A stretch of DNA of 57,964 nt, from positions 1 through 57,964 of the forward strand of contig JAZNNJ010000018.1 of NCBI GenBank assembly GCA_045580225.1, written 5' to 3'. The translations under genes and the position numbers were made by a program. The DNA comes from CAUUCF01 sp045580225. Its GTDB lineage: Bacteria > Pseudomonadota > Gammaproteobacteria > UBA9339. Below are positions 8,382 to 17,016 of the stretch, in pieces. How positions within the stretch are numbered: position 1 is the stretch's first letter; the number at the start of each line of letters is the position of its first letter. Below the pieces are notes generated by a model that saw nothing but the letters and a program-made list of their open reading frames with translations, searched no databases and had not been told where the DNA came from.

Positions 8382-9740
8382 ATGTGTATGGCTTTGGTAG
8401 TAGTAATTTTAGCAGCAGGGAAGGGAAGTAGAATGAAATCTTCTATTCCTAAAGTACTACATAAGTTAGCAGGTAAGTGTTTATTAGAGCATTTGTTAGA
8501 TAAAGTGCGAATTTTGAATCCTGTAAGAACGGTAGTAGTATATAATCAAGATGTTCTAAAAGATGCTGTTAATGATAAGCAGATAATATGGATTAAGCAA
8601 ATTGAACAGAAAGGGACTGGAGACGCGGTAAAGTGTGTTTTTTCGGTTTTAGGAGATCTGGAAGATAATGATCAAGTCTTGGTTTTATATGGGGATACTC
8701 CTTTAGTTTTTGTTGAAACTTTAAGAAAGTTGTTGTCTTTGTCGGGTAAGCTTAAAATTTTAGGAGGATATTTGGATGAACCTTTTGGTTATGGTCGATT
8801 GATTTTTGATCAAAGTAGTAATTTTTTAAAGATTGTAGAGGAAAAAGAAGCATCAATCAGTGAAAAACAAATTAAAAGAGTAAATAGTGGTATAATGGCG
8901 ATAGAATATCGTTGGTTAGTTAGGAATTTACCTAAATTGGTTTGTCATTCTAATAATGAATATTATTTGACTGATTTAGCTGCTTTGGCTGTTCAAGATG
9001 GAATAGATGTTCGAGTTTGTTTAGCGGAAAATTCATTTGAAATTAGAGGAATTAATAATTTATTGCAATTAAGTGAAGCAGAGCGTTGGTATCAGAAACG
9101 AATAGCTAACCAATTAATGATGGATGGTTTAAGAATAAGTGATCCAGATCGCTTTGATTTACGAGGAACAGTGAATTTTGATCAGGATGTAGTTATTGGT
9201 GCGAATGTTTTATTGGAGGGTACAGTTAAGTTAGGGAAAGGTACAATTGTTGGGCATGGGTGTTGCTTGAAAGATGTAGTATTAGGAGAAAGAGTAGTAG
9301 TATCTGCCTACTCGGTTTTAGAGGGAGCAGTAGTTGAAGATGATTGTATTATAGGTCCTTTTGCTAGATTGCGTGCAGGAAGTTATTTGCATGAAAATAG
9401 TCGAGTTGGTAATTTTGTAGAATTAAAAAAGTGTAAACTTGGTAACAACAGTAAAGTTAATCATTTAACCTATTTAGGAGATGCTGAAATCGGCAAAAAT
9501 GTTAATATTGGTGCTGGAACTATTACTTGCAATTACGATGGTTATGGTAAATTTACAACGAAAGTTGGTGATAATTCATTCATTGGTTCAAATGTGTCAC
9601 TAGTTGCACCATTAATATTGGAAGATGAAGTTACTGTTGGTGCTGGTTCTGTGGTTACTCGCTTGGTTCCTAAGGGTAATTTGGCATTGGGGAGAGGAAG
9701 ACAAGTAAATTTGAAAAGGACGAAATATGAAAAAAAATGA
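8382..9740 (+). CDS. glmU: bifunctional UDP-GlcNAc pyrophosphorylase / GlcN-1-P acetyltransferase
   Basis: GlmU acetylates glucosamine-1-phosphate and then couples it to UTP, making UDP-GlcNAc for peptidoglycan and LPS. The N-terminal uridyltransferase has LAAGKGSRMKS (about 10-20), YGDTPL, GYGRLI and VNSGIM; the C-terminal half (from about 250) is a left-handed beta helix of hexapeptide repeats containing GNFVELKK, YLGDAEIGKNVNIGAG and NYDG, the acetyl-CoA site. The 452-residue length is normal. A second ATG two codons in (8388) gives MALVVVILAAG, closer to known N-termini, and may be the true start. The 3' end overlaps the next gene by 14 bp. Confidence 0.96.
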   Translation: MCMALVVVILAAGKGSRMKSSIPKVLHKLAGKCLLEHLLDKVRILNPVRTVVVYNQDVLKDAVNDKQIIWIKQIEQKGTGDAVKCVFSVLGDLEDNDQVLVLYGDTPLVFVETLRKLLSLSGKLKILGGYLDEPFGYGRLIFDQSSNFLKIVEEKEASISEKQIKRVNSGIMAIEYRWLVRNLPKLVCHSNNEYYLTDLAALAVQDGIDVRVCLAENSFEIRGINNLLQLSEAERWYQKRIANQLMMDGLRISDPDRFDLRGTVNFDQDVVIGANVLLEGTVKLGKGTIVGHGCCLKDVVLGERVVVSAYSVLEGAVVEDDCIIGPFARLRAGSYLHENSRVGNFVELKKCKLGNNSKVNHLTYLGDAEIGKNVNIGAGTITCNYDGYGKFTTKVGDNSFIGSNVSLVAPLILEDEVTVGAGSVVTRLVPKGNLALGRGRQVNLKRTKYEKK

Positions 9741-10149
9741 AGTAATTTATCAAACTAAGTCGCATTTCATGGTGTTTGTTTTGCCGGGAGGTATGTTTAT
9801 TTTTAGTTTGATTTTTTTTAGTTGGTCGGGTATTTGGTTTTCTTTAGCAATGTTTGGTTTAACGGGGCTGCTTGGTTTAAAAGCTTTAGCTCAGTTTGTT
9901 GGTAATCGTTATTTAATTACTGAAAGTAAAATTTTAGTACAAAGAAGATTTTTTTATCAACGTTTGGAGGAAATTTTTTTAAATAGAGTTGAAGGTGTAG
10001 ATGTTTTGCAAAGTTTTTGTGGAAGATTGCTTAATTACGGCACAATAATTATTGTTGGGGTAGGTGGAAGAAGGGTAGAATTTTCTTATATTACTGCTCC
10101 AGGAAAATTTAAAAGAATTTTAGAAGACATGATAGCAGCAAAGAAATAA
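9727..10149 (+). CDS. PH-domain (bPH2-like) inner-membrane protein
   Basis: This 140-residue protein has two hydrophobic helices (about residues 14-60) followed by a beta-rich segment with GNRYLITESKILVQRRFFYQRLEEIFLNRVEGVDV, split here in meaning as a 'YLIT...' strand and an 'EIFL..VEGVDV' strand, and GTIIIVGVGG. This is the arrangement of bacterial membrane PH-like domains (YdbS/YdbT type). Function is unknown beyond membrane association. It overlaps glmU by 14 bp and is followed by rne after 18 bp, so it is probably cotranscribed with both. Confidence 0.7.
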   Translation: MKKNEVIYQTKSHFMVFVLPGGMFIFSLIFFSWSGIWFSLAMFGLTGLLGLKALAQFVGNRYLITESKILVQRRFFYQRLEEIFLNRVEGVDVLQSFCGRLLNYGTIIIVGVGGRRVEFSYITAPGKFKRILEDMIAAKK

Positions 10150-10167
10150 TTTGAGGTAAAAGATATA

Positions 10168-12366
10168 ATGAAAAGAATGTTAATTAGTACTGATGAATTA
10201 GGAGAAACAAGGGTTGCATTGGTGAAGGATGGTTTATTATACGATTTGGAAATTGAAACTAAAAATAGTGGTTTAAAAAAGGCTAACATTTATAAGGGTA
10301 GGATTTCTAGAATTGAACCAAGTTTAGATGCGGTTTTTGTTGATTATGGAGCGGAAAAACATGGCTTTTTGCCATTTAAGGAAATTGATCATCAATATTT
10401 TCAAAATAAGAATAGTAAAGAGTTGGTCAATAATTTGTTTGTTGGACAAGAATTAATTGTGCAGGTAGATAAAGATGAGCGCGGTAATAAGGGGGCGGCT
10501 TTAACTACTTTCATTAGTTTGGCTGGTTCGTATTTGGTTTTAATGCCGAATAATCCTAAAGTTGGGGGGATTTCTCGTCAGATAGAGGGAGAAGATCGGG
10601 AAGAATTAAAAAATATTTTACAAATGTTGGAGGTTCCTAAGGGGTGTGGAGTTATTATAAGAACTGCTGGTTTAGGACGATCATCTGGAGAAATTAAGAG
10701 AGATTTGCATAGTTTGTTGATGCGTTGGGATGCTTTGAAGGAATTAGCTGAGCAACAAAGTGCGCCGTCATTACTGTATCAAGAGGAGAATGCTGCCATG
10801 AGGGCGGTTAGAGATTATTTGAGACAAGAAATTGAGGAGATTTGGGTCGACAAAGAGGATTTATTTTATAAAATTAAAGAGTATGTCGGTAAAACAAAGA
10901 CCGATTTTGTAAATAAAGTTAAGTATTACAGGGGGACAAGTTCTTTATTTTGTAATTATCGAATAGAGCACCAGATTGAATCTGCGTTTCATCGTGTCGT
11001 TAAATTACCATCAGGTGGATCTATTTCTATTGATTTAACAGAAGCATTGGTAAGTATTGACGTTAATTCAGCTAAAGCTACATCAGGTAGTGATATTGAA
11101 GAAACAGCTTTGCATACCAATTTAGAAGCAGCTGAAGAAATTGCTCGTCAATTAAGAATTAGGGATTTAGGTGGGTTAATTGTGATCGATTTTATCGATA
11201 TGTCATTATTAAAAAATCAGAAAGAAGTTTGTAAAAGATTAAAAGAAGCTTTAGATTTTGATCGTGCCAGGGTAAAAATGGGTGCTATTACTCGTTTTGG
11301 TTTATTGGAAATGTCGAGACAGCGTCTGCGTAGTTGTTTGAGTTCGCTTGATCAAACAGTATGTCCTCGTTGTGGAGGAAACGGTAGTATTAGAACGGTC
11401 TTTCCGGTAGCCGCTTCAATATTAAGAATTTTAGAAGAAGAAATTTATCGTCAAAAAGAAGGAGAAATTCAACTATATGTACCTTTAGAAGTCGCTACAT
11501 ACTTATTTAACGAACAAAGAGTTGTTTTAAATAAAATTATTAATGCAGCTCAGATTAAGATTACGGTTATTCCTGATATAAATTTATCGTTACCTAAATT
11601 CTTAATCAAAAAGGTTAAAAAAGAAGAAGGAGAAACTTTAAAATTATTAGCTAATAGGAAGGAAGCGCATGATAATGGTTTACCTATTGTTGTTGAAGGT
11701 AAATTTAATAGTGAAGTTTCTAAGGAAGAAGAGATAAAAATTATTAGAACTTCCTTGTTTAATGATTTGAAAAATTGTTTAAGGAAGATCAAAAATTATT
11801 TGTTTAATCGAAAGAAGAAAATAGATAATAAGGGTAATTTTGACGATACAAAGAATAGCAAGCAAAAAAATATAATAGATAAAAAGAAAAAAAAGGAATC
11901 AAATAAAAGTAAAGAGGATAGGTTAAGTATTAGGAGTTCTAGTGGTGAAATCGTAAAAAAGGGGAAGTTTTCTGCAAAAAATAATCAGAAAAATACTTCA
12001 AAAAAAGTTGTACGTCCTGTTATTAAAAAAGTTGAAATTAAATCAGATACTATTAGTAATAATGAACGAAAATTAGATGTAAAAGCAGAAGTAGTTAAGG
12101 AGAAAGAAAATATTTTGCTTAGTACAAATGTTAAAAGTAAAACGGAAAATAATTTTTATCGTACTCGTAAGGTTGTGGAAAAAGAAAGTGTTAAACCTGA
12201 GGAAATAAATAAAGATGTTTCTGCGAAATTAGACAATGATCAGAATAGTAGTAGTTATGCAGATAAAATAGAAGAAGTTACATTTATCGGAAAAGAGAAG
12301 TTAGAAACGAAAGGGGATGATTTAGGAATTATGTCGGCAGATTTATTTAAATCAAAAGATAATTAG
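10168..12366 (+). CDS. rne: ribonuclease E
   Basis: RNase E starts most mRNA decay and processes rRNA and tRNA precursors. The 732-residue product begins MKRMLISTDELGETRVAL, has the S1 RNA-binding domain near residues 38-120, the DNase I-like catalytic region with SIDVNSAK (about 290-297; metal-binding Asp) and GGLIVIDFIDM (about 333-343), and the zinc-link CPRCGGNG (about 404-411). After about residue 540 it becomes low-complexity, rich in Lys, Asn and Glu, like the disordered C-terminal scaffold of RNase E. That tail, although shorter than in E. coli (1061 aa in total), favours RNase E over RNase G, which lacks such a tail. Confidence 0.92.
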   Translation: MKRMLISTDELGETRVALVKDGLLYDLEIETKNSGLKKANIYKGRISRIEPSLDAVFVDYGAEKHGFLPFKEIDHQYFQNKNSKELVNNLFVGQELIVQVDKDERGNKGAALTTFISLAGSYLVLMPNNPKVGGISRQIEGEDREELKNILQMLEVPKGCGVIIRTAGLGRSSGEIKRDLHSLLMRWDALKELAEQQSAPSLLYQEENAAMRAVRDYLRQEIEEIWVDKEDLFYKIKEYVGKTKTDFVNKVKYYRGTSSLFCNYRIEHQIESAFHRVVKLPSGGSISIDLTEALVSIDVNSAKATSGSDIEETALHTNLEAAEEIARQLRIRDLGGLIVIDFIDMSLLKNQKEVCKRLKEALDFDRARVKMGAITRFGLLEMSRQRLRSCLSSLDQTVCPRCGGNGSIRTVFPVAASILRILEEEIYRQKEGEIQLYVPLEVATYLFNEQRVVLNKIINAAQIKITVIPDINLSLPKFLIKKVKKEEGETLKLLANRKEAHDNGLPIVVEGKFNSEVSKEEEIKIIRTSLFNDLKNCLRKIKNYLFNRKKKIDNKGNFDDTKNSKQKNIIDKKKKKESNKSKEDRLSIRSSSGEIVKKGKFSAKNNQKNTSKKVVRPVIKKVEIKSDTISNNERKLDVKAEVVKEKENILLSTNVKSKTENNFYRTRKVVEKESVKPEEINKDVSAKLDNDQNSSSYADKIEEVTFIGKEKLETKGDDLGIMSADLFKSKDN

Positions 12367-12371
12367 TCACT

Positions 12372-13469
12372 ATGAAGATAAAAATTGGAGTTTTAAAGGA
12401 ACAAAATGGTGAACAAAGAGTTGCTTTGACTCCAATTGGAGTGGAAAAATTACTTAAAAATTATGATGTAGAGTTATTGGTAGAGAATGACATTGGTAAT
12501 AGTTGTTGGTTAAGTAGTTCGGATTATGTTGGAGCTAAGTTAGTTAATAGAATGATAATTTATCGTGCTTCAGATATTTTATTAAAAGTGAATCCTCCGA
12601 CAGTATCTGAAATTAATGAATACCGAAATGAATTAACATTAATTACCCAATTGTATCCTAAAGTAAATCCAGAGTTGTTGCCTTTATTGTCGGATAAAAA
12701 AATTAATTGTTTTGCAATGGAACGTATTCCTAGAGTAACCAAAGCTCAGGGTATGGATGTTTTATATTCTCAAGCTACGGTTATTGGTTATAAAGCAGTG
12801 TTAATGGCGGCTAATCTTTATCAGGGTTTTTTCCCTAGATTATCGACAGCAGCTGGTTCGTTTTCTCCAGTTAAAGTTTTGGTAGTTGGAGCTGGTGGGG
12901 TAGCGGGGTTAAAAGCTGTTGCTACGGCTAAGCGTTTAGGAGCACAGGTATTTGCGTACGATATTAGATCGGAAATAGAAGAACAGATTAAGTCTTTAGG
13001 GGCGGAGTTTGTTGATGCAGGTATTATAGCGGAAACTAATGAAGGTATAGCTCGAACTTTAACTGAGACAGAGCGGGAACAGCAGTCATTAATTTTAGAA
13101 AGATATTTAAGTTTTTGTGAAATAGTAATTACTGTTGCGGGAGTAAAAGGAGGGCAACGAGCTCCTAAAATTATTACGAAAACAATGTTTGAAAAATTGA
13201 AACCTGGATCGGTAGTCATTGATGTTTTAACTGGTTTAGGGGGTAATTGTGAATTAACTAAAAATGGTATTCAAGTTATAAATGGAGTTACTTTAGTGGG
13301 AATGGATAATTTGCCTAGTGAATTAGCTAGAGCAGCTAGTGAAATGTATAGTAAAAATATTGTTAATTTCTTAAAATTGATTTTAGTAGACAGCAATTTA
13401 GATTTAGACTTAAATAATGATATTTTAAGCGATACTTTAGTTACTTATCGAGGAGATATTAGAATATAA
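12372..13469 (+). CDS. pntA: NAD(P) transhydrogenase alpha subunit, NAD-binding part
   Basis: This 365-residue peripheral subunit (domain I) binds NAD(H) in the proton-translocating transhydrogenase that makes NADPH at the expense of the proton gradient. It starts MKIKIGVLKEQNGEQRVALTP, with the alanine-dehydrogenase/PNT N-terminal signature, and has the Rossmann loop VVGAGGVAGLKAVATAKRLGA near residues 168-188. The three-gene form (domain I, a short membrane part, then PntB) is seen instead of the fused E. coli PntA. The gene follows rne by 5 bp and is followed 15 bp later by the second alpha part. Confidence 0.93.
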   Translation: MKIKIGVLKEQNGEQRVALTPIGVEKLLKNYDVELLVENDIGNSCWLSSSDYVGAKLVNRMIIYRASDILLKVNPPTVSEINEYRNELTLITQLYPKVNPELLPLLSDKKINCFAMERIPRVTKAQGMDVLYSQATVIGYKAVLMAANLYQGFFPRLSTAAGSFSPVKVLVVGAGGVAGLKAVATAKRLGAQVFAYDIRSEIEEQIKSLGAEFVDAGIIAETNEGIARTLTETEREQQSLILERYLSFCEIVITVAGVKGGQRAPKIITKTMFEKLKPGSVVIDVLTGLGGNCELTKNGIQVINGVTLVGMDNLPSELARAASEMYSKNIVNFLKLILVDSNLDLDLNNDILSDTLVTYRGDIRI

Positions 13470-13484
13470 ATAGCCGGGGGTAAT

Positions 13485-13763
13485 ATGCATGGAATAATTG
13501 TTATTTATTTATTAATTTTAGCAGCTTTTATTGGTTACGAAGTTGTTGCTAAAGTACCGGCTATTTTGCATACTTCTTTGTTGTCCGGTTCTAATTTTGT
13601 ACATGGAATTGTTTTAATAGGTTCTATTATAGTTTTAAGTCGCGCTGTTAGCATGTACGAAAAAGTATTTGGATTTTTAGCTGTGATCCTATCTACGATT
13701 AACGTGGTTAGTGGTTATATTATTACCCATCGAATATTAGAAACTTTTAAACGTAATAAATAG
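13485..13763 (+). CDS. NAD(P) transhydrogenase alpha subunit, membrane part
   Basis: The 92-residue hydrophobic protein has three transmembrane helices (about residues 2-20, 33-55, 62-82) and motifs HTSLLSGSNFVHGIVLIGSI matching the first membrane segments of transhydrogenase domain II (often called PntAB or PntA2). It forms the proton channel together with the membrane half of PntB. A good ribosome site, GGGGGT, lies 6 bases before the ATG. It sits between the other two transhydrogenase genes, 4 bp before pntB. Confidence 0.92.
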   Translation: MHGIIVIYLLILAAFIGYEVVAKVPAILHTSLLSGSNFVHGIVLIGSIIVLSRAVSMYEKVFGFLAVILSTINVVSGYIITHRILETFKRNK

Positions 13764-13767
13764 GAAT

Positions 13768-15141
13768 ATGTTCAGTGTTTTTAAGGAGTTATTATATTTA
13801 GTTGCTACTTTTTTATTATTATTTGGGTTAAAGAGTTTAGCTTTACCTAAAACGACTATAAAGGGAAGTGTTATTATTGCTTTTGGAATAGTTATTGCTG
13901 TTGCGACTGTACTATTTAGTTGTAGTTTTAATAACCTAATTTGGATTGTTTCAGCGATAGTAATAGGAGTGGCAATAGGTTTATTAACCAAAAAGGATAA
14001 GGTGAGTAAAGTTCCGGAGAAGATTGCGATTTATAATGGCATGGGGGGAGGAGCAGCTGGGTTAGTAATTTTAGTAGAGTATTTAAGATTCTTATCTGGT
14101 ACTCGCAGTAATTTTAATATTCTACTTAATTATTTTGGTTGTATAGGGTCTTTTACAGGTTTTTTTGTTTTTTCGGGAAGTATTTTTGCTTTTTTAAAGT
14201 TAAAAAATTATGGGGTAAGTATTAATATTCCTGGTAAGCGGGTGATAAATAGCTTATTTCTGATAGTTATTGTCATTACGGCTTTATACGTGATTTATTT
14301 TCCTAGTTATTTAGTGTTAATTTTATTCTATCTAGTTGCTTTATTATACGGTTTTTGGGTGGTTTATGGGATGGTTGGTGCCGATATGCCTGTTGTTATT
14401 TCTTTTTTTAATGCACTTACTGGTTTTGCAGTAGTTTGCAACGGATTGGTTTTGGATAATTGGGCGATGATAGTGGCAGGAACTTTAGTTAGTTCTTCTA
14501 GTGGTTTGTTGGCTTATTTGATTGGTAAAACTATGAATCGCTCTTTAATAGACGTTTTATTGGGTTTTTTTAATAAAAATCAAGTTAGTTTAAAAAAAAT
14601 AGGAAAGAAAGTAAAAACGATGGAAATAAATGAAGCAGCTATGATTGTAAGATATGTAAAGAAGGTTATCATTGTTCCTGGTTATGGGGTAGCTGTATCT
14701 CAAGCTCAACAAAAGATTTGGGAATTAGTATCTTTGTTAATTGCTAAAAAGGTTAAGGTTAAATTTGCAATCCATCCAATAGCGGGTAGAATGCCTGGGC
14801 ATATGAATATTTTATTGGCAGAGGGTGGAGTGCCTGATGAATATATTTTTGATTTAGAGGATATAAATGATGAATTTGAGCAAACGGATGTAGTTTTAGT
14901 TGTGGGTGCAAATGATGTGGTTAATCTCGCTGCGTTTGACAGTAAGAATAGTCCAATCTATGGAATGCCTATTTTAAACGTCGAATGTGCAGATAAAATT
15001 ATAGTAATTAAGCGAGGGAAAGGTAGGGGGTATGCTGGTGTTCGTAATCCTTTATTTTATCGAGATAATTGTTACTTAGTTTATGGGGATGCGCGAGAAG
15101 TGGTTAGTAGTATGGTTGAGATAATTAAAAATAATGATTAG
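13768..15141 (+). CDS. pntB: NAD(P) transhydrogenase beta subunit
   Basis: PntB contributes membrane helices and the NADP(H)-binding domain III. The 457-residue protein has about eight to nine transmembrane helices up to residue 265 and then the soluble domain with VPGYGVAVSQAQ (about 307-318), IHPIAGRMPGHMNILLAEG and VVGANDVVNLAA, all hallmark NADP-site motifs, and the final KRGKGRGYAGV. Length matches E. coli PntB (462). AGGA precedes the ATG. Its 3' end overlaps the next gene by 8 bp. Confidence 0.96.
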   Translation: MFSVFKELLYLVATFLLLFGLKSLALPKTTIKGSVIIAFGIVIAVATVLFSCSFNNLIWIVSAIVIGVAIGLLTKKDKVSKVPEKIAIYNGMGGGAAGLVILVEYLRFLSGTRSNFNILLNYFGCIGSFTGFFVFSGSIFAFLKLKNYGVSINIPGKRVINSLFLIVIVITALYVIYFPSYLVLILFYLVALLYGFWVVYGMVGADMPVVISFFNALTGFAVVCNGLVLDNWAMIVAGTLVSSSSGLLAYLIGKTMNRSLIDVLLGFFNKNQVSLKKIGKKVKTMEINEAAMIVRYVKKVIIVPGYGVAVSQAQQKIWELVSLLIAKKVKVKFAIHPIAGRMPGHMNILLAEGGVPDEYIFDLEDINDEFEQTDVVLVVGANDVVNLAAFDSKNSPIYGMPILNVECADKIIVIKRGKGRGYAGVRNPLFYRDNCYLVYGDAREVVSSMVEIIKNND

Positions 15142-16183
15142 GTTTTTTTTGCTATTAAGTTTATTGTTTAGTAGTGCAATATTAGCTAATATTGAATCTG
15201 AAGTTCTTTTGGACATGGATGGTCAACTGGTGGTTATGCCGGTAAAAATAAATCACGATACGGTTAGGATTAAGATTAGAAGTTTTGATAAGGAAGAGGT
15301 TGATCAAGCTATTGTTAAAGGATTAAGTTTTTTATTTAAAGATTATTTAGTGGATCATACTTTATTAGAAGATCCATTGATAATAGAAGCTCTAAATAAA
15401 TCAAATAAATATTTAAAACAGTATCATTATTTAACAGAGAAAAATATCAATTATATTGAAGTACAGTATAAGATAAATGAGATAAATAATTTATTACAAA
15501 AAGTTACTCATGAGATTATTTTAAAAAGACCTTTTGATTTGTTATTTTGGTTGGTCGTGCCTGGACAATTAGACGAGATTGTAAATGAAAAAAATATTAA
15601 ACATCATAATTTAATAGCTAAAATTAGAGAATCTGCTTATAAAAAAGGCATTAATGTTATTTTTCCTACTAATGATTTTTCAGATCAATCTAATTTGCAA
15701 GGTAATGATATTTTACGTTTAAATTTGGTTAAAATTAGAAATGCTTCTAAACATTATCAGGCAAAAATGTTAGCATTAGGAATTTTGAATGAGGATTTAG
15801 TTGGTAAACTATTAATTTTAAATAATGAACATGTAGATAGTATTGTTTTACAAAGGGATTTAGATAATTTATGGGATAAAATTATAGAAAATTATTCTGC
15901 AGACCAAGAAATATCAGTGGATAATGAGTTAATAAAAGTGAATTTAAGGGTTTGTGGAGTAGATAGTTTAGAACAGTATAAATCTTTACAGGAGTATTTA
16001 TTGAAGCTAAGTCCTTTAATTAAAAGGGTGATTTTAAATCAAATAGATGATCGGTGTTTGGTCTTTACAATAGAGGTAATTGGCGGGGAGAAAACTTTAC
16101 AAATTATTTTAGCGGGTCACAATAAATTAAAAATAATTGATGTAGAAAATTCGGTATATCGTTATGAAACAGCTAATTTTTAA
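15134..16183 (+). CDS. DUF2066-type secreted protein
   Basis: The 349-residue protein opens with a signal peptide (MIRFFLLLSLLFSSAILA, likely cleaved after residue 18) and should be periplasmic or envelope-associated. It resembles the DUF2066 family in size, in the FDLLFWLVVPG segment and in gene position: in many gammaproteobacteria a DUF2066 gene directly precedes hda. Its function is unknown. It overlaps pntB by 8 bp and hda by 20 bp, so all belong to one operon. The family call rests on context and general features more than on a strong motif. Confidence 0.65.
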   Translation: MIRFFLLLSLLFSSAILANIESEVLLDMDGQLVVMPVKINHDTVRIKIRSFDKEEVDQAIVKGLSFLFKDYLVDHTLLEDPLIIEALNKSNKYLKQYHYLTEKNINYIEVQYKINEINNLLQKVTHEIILKRPFDLLFWLVVPGQLDEIVNEKNIKHHNLIAKIRESAYKKGINVIFPTNDFSDQSNLQGNDILRLNLVKIRNASKHYQAKMLALGILNEDLVGKLLILNNEHVDSIVLQRDLDNLWDKIIENYSADQEISVDNELIKVNLRVCGVDSLEQYKSLQEYLLKLSPLIKRVILNQIDDRCLVFTIEVIGGEKTLQIILAGHNKLKIIDVENSVYRYETANF

Positions 16184-16841
16184 TTCTAAATTATTCGATG
16201 ATCAAACCTTTACCACTTTTGAAATTGGAAGGAATTTGTGGGTTAAAATTTTTTTAGATCCGTTGTGGGGTAGTAAATATCATTTAATTTATTATTATGG
16301 GGTTGCTAATGTAGGTAAAACTCACTTATTAATGGCTGTCCATGATTTTTTAAAAAAAATGGGTAAAAAAGTTATTTTGTTGAAAAATGTAGAGGAAATA
16401 GATAGAACCATTCTGAATTTTAACGAAAATAGTTACTTCTTGTTGGATAATTTTTGTTTATCTCCGAATGAGGAAGTTACTTTTTTTAATTTTTTAAGGA
16501 ATATTTTGGAAAATGGTGGACATTTAGTGGTTGCTTCGCAATATTCACCTTGTAAGGTTTGTTTGCCAGATTTACGTTCTAGATTAATGAGTGAATTAGT
16601 TTTTGAGTTGCTAAGTTTAAACGAGCAAGAAAGAATAGCTTGTTTGTTAAAATGGTTAGCTGCTAAAAATTTGGATATTACTCCTGCGGTGTTAAATTAT
16701 TTATTGAATCACGTTAATCGTGAAGTTAATTTCTTGTTTAAAGTGATTGATATCTTAGATGAACAAAGTCAGGTTTATGGTAAAGAATTAACGGTACCGT
16801 TCGTAAAAAAAATTCTGGATGGTGATTTATTTAATCAATAA
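16164..16841 (+). CDS. hda: DnaA-homologue regulator Hda
   Basis: Hda, together with the DNA-loaded sliding clamp, makes DnaA hydrolyse its ATP after initiation and so stops extra rounds of replication. This 225-residue AAA+ protein has the P-loop GVANVGKTHLL at residues 46-56, a Walker B-like YFLLDNF, and sensor 2/arginine region NREVNFLFKVIDIL near the C-terminus, as in Hda rather than full DnaA; there is no DNA-binding domain IV. A QLIFNSKLF N-terminus is near the clamp-binding motif position (QLxLxxxL/F in family members). The gene overlaps the DUF2066 gene by 20 bp. Retaining hda implies active regulation of DnaA. Confidence 0.87.
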   Translation: MKQLIFNSKLFDDQTFTTFEIGRNLWVKIFLDPLWGSKYHLIYYYGVANVGKTHLLMAVHDFLKKMGKKVILLKNVEEIDRTILNFNENSYFLLDNFCLSPNEEVTFFNFLRNILENGGHLVVASQYSPCKVCLPDLRSRLMSELVFELLSLNEQERIACLLKWLAAKNLDITPAVLNYLLNHVNREVNFLFKVIDILDEQSQVYGKELTVPFVKKILDGDLFNQ

Positions 16842-16851
16842 TTTTATCATT

Positions 16852-16898
16852 AAAAACAAGGATTAGTAGCAAAAGCTATTAGGAAAATATTTGTTTTT
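16852..16898 (+). terminator. nested stem-loop, possible terminator of the hda operon
   Basis: An inner hairpin with 7-bp arms (64-70 and 75-81 of the 16.8-kb block, loop AAAA, one G-T pair) is framed by AAAAACAA and TTGTTTTT. The right arm ends in a T-rich run. This could be a Rho-independent terminator after hda; the stem is weak because it is A+T-rich. Confidence 0.4.
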
Positions 16899-16960
16899 GT
16901 TAAATAACTGGGACGTCAGTTACCATTAAAAGTGATCATATTTATTACGTAAAAATTTGC

Positions 16961-17005
16961 TTGCAATAAAATAATGAATATTTAATAATATTATCAGATT
17001 ATTAA
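16961..17005 (+). promoter_or_regulatory. promoter overlapped by an inverted repeat, before the 1685-aa gene
   Basis: TTGCAA and TAATAA, 16 bases apart, form a plausible promoter. Across the -10 lies an inverted repeat TTAATAAT, 8-base spacer, ATTATTAA (16982-17005), whose right arm touches the ribosome-binding site AAGGAG. It could be an operator or a leader hairpin; A+T richness makes chance possible. Confidence 0.4.
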
Positions 17006-17016
17006 GGAGTAAAAAA

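Noticed and set aside
12372..15141. Split transhydrogenase alpha subunit as a frameshift
   Set aside because: The two parts are separate genes with their own ribosome site, a known three-gene arrangement in many bacteria.
16842..17016. PmrA-type box upstream of the effector-like gene
   Set aside because: TTAA motifs occur, but the spacing of the Legionella/Coxiella PmrA consensus is not met and AT-rich DNA gives many such matches.
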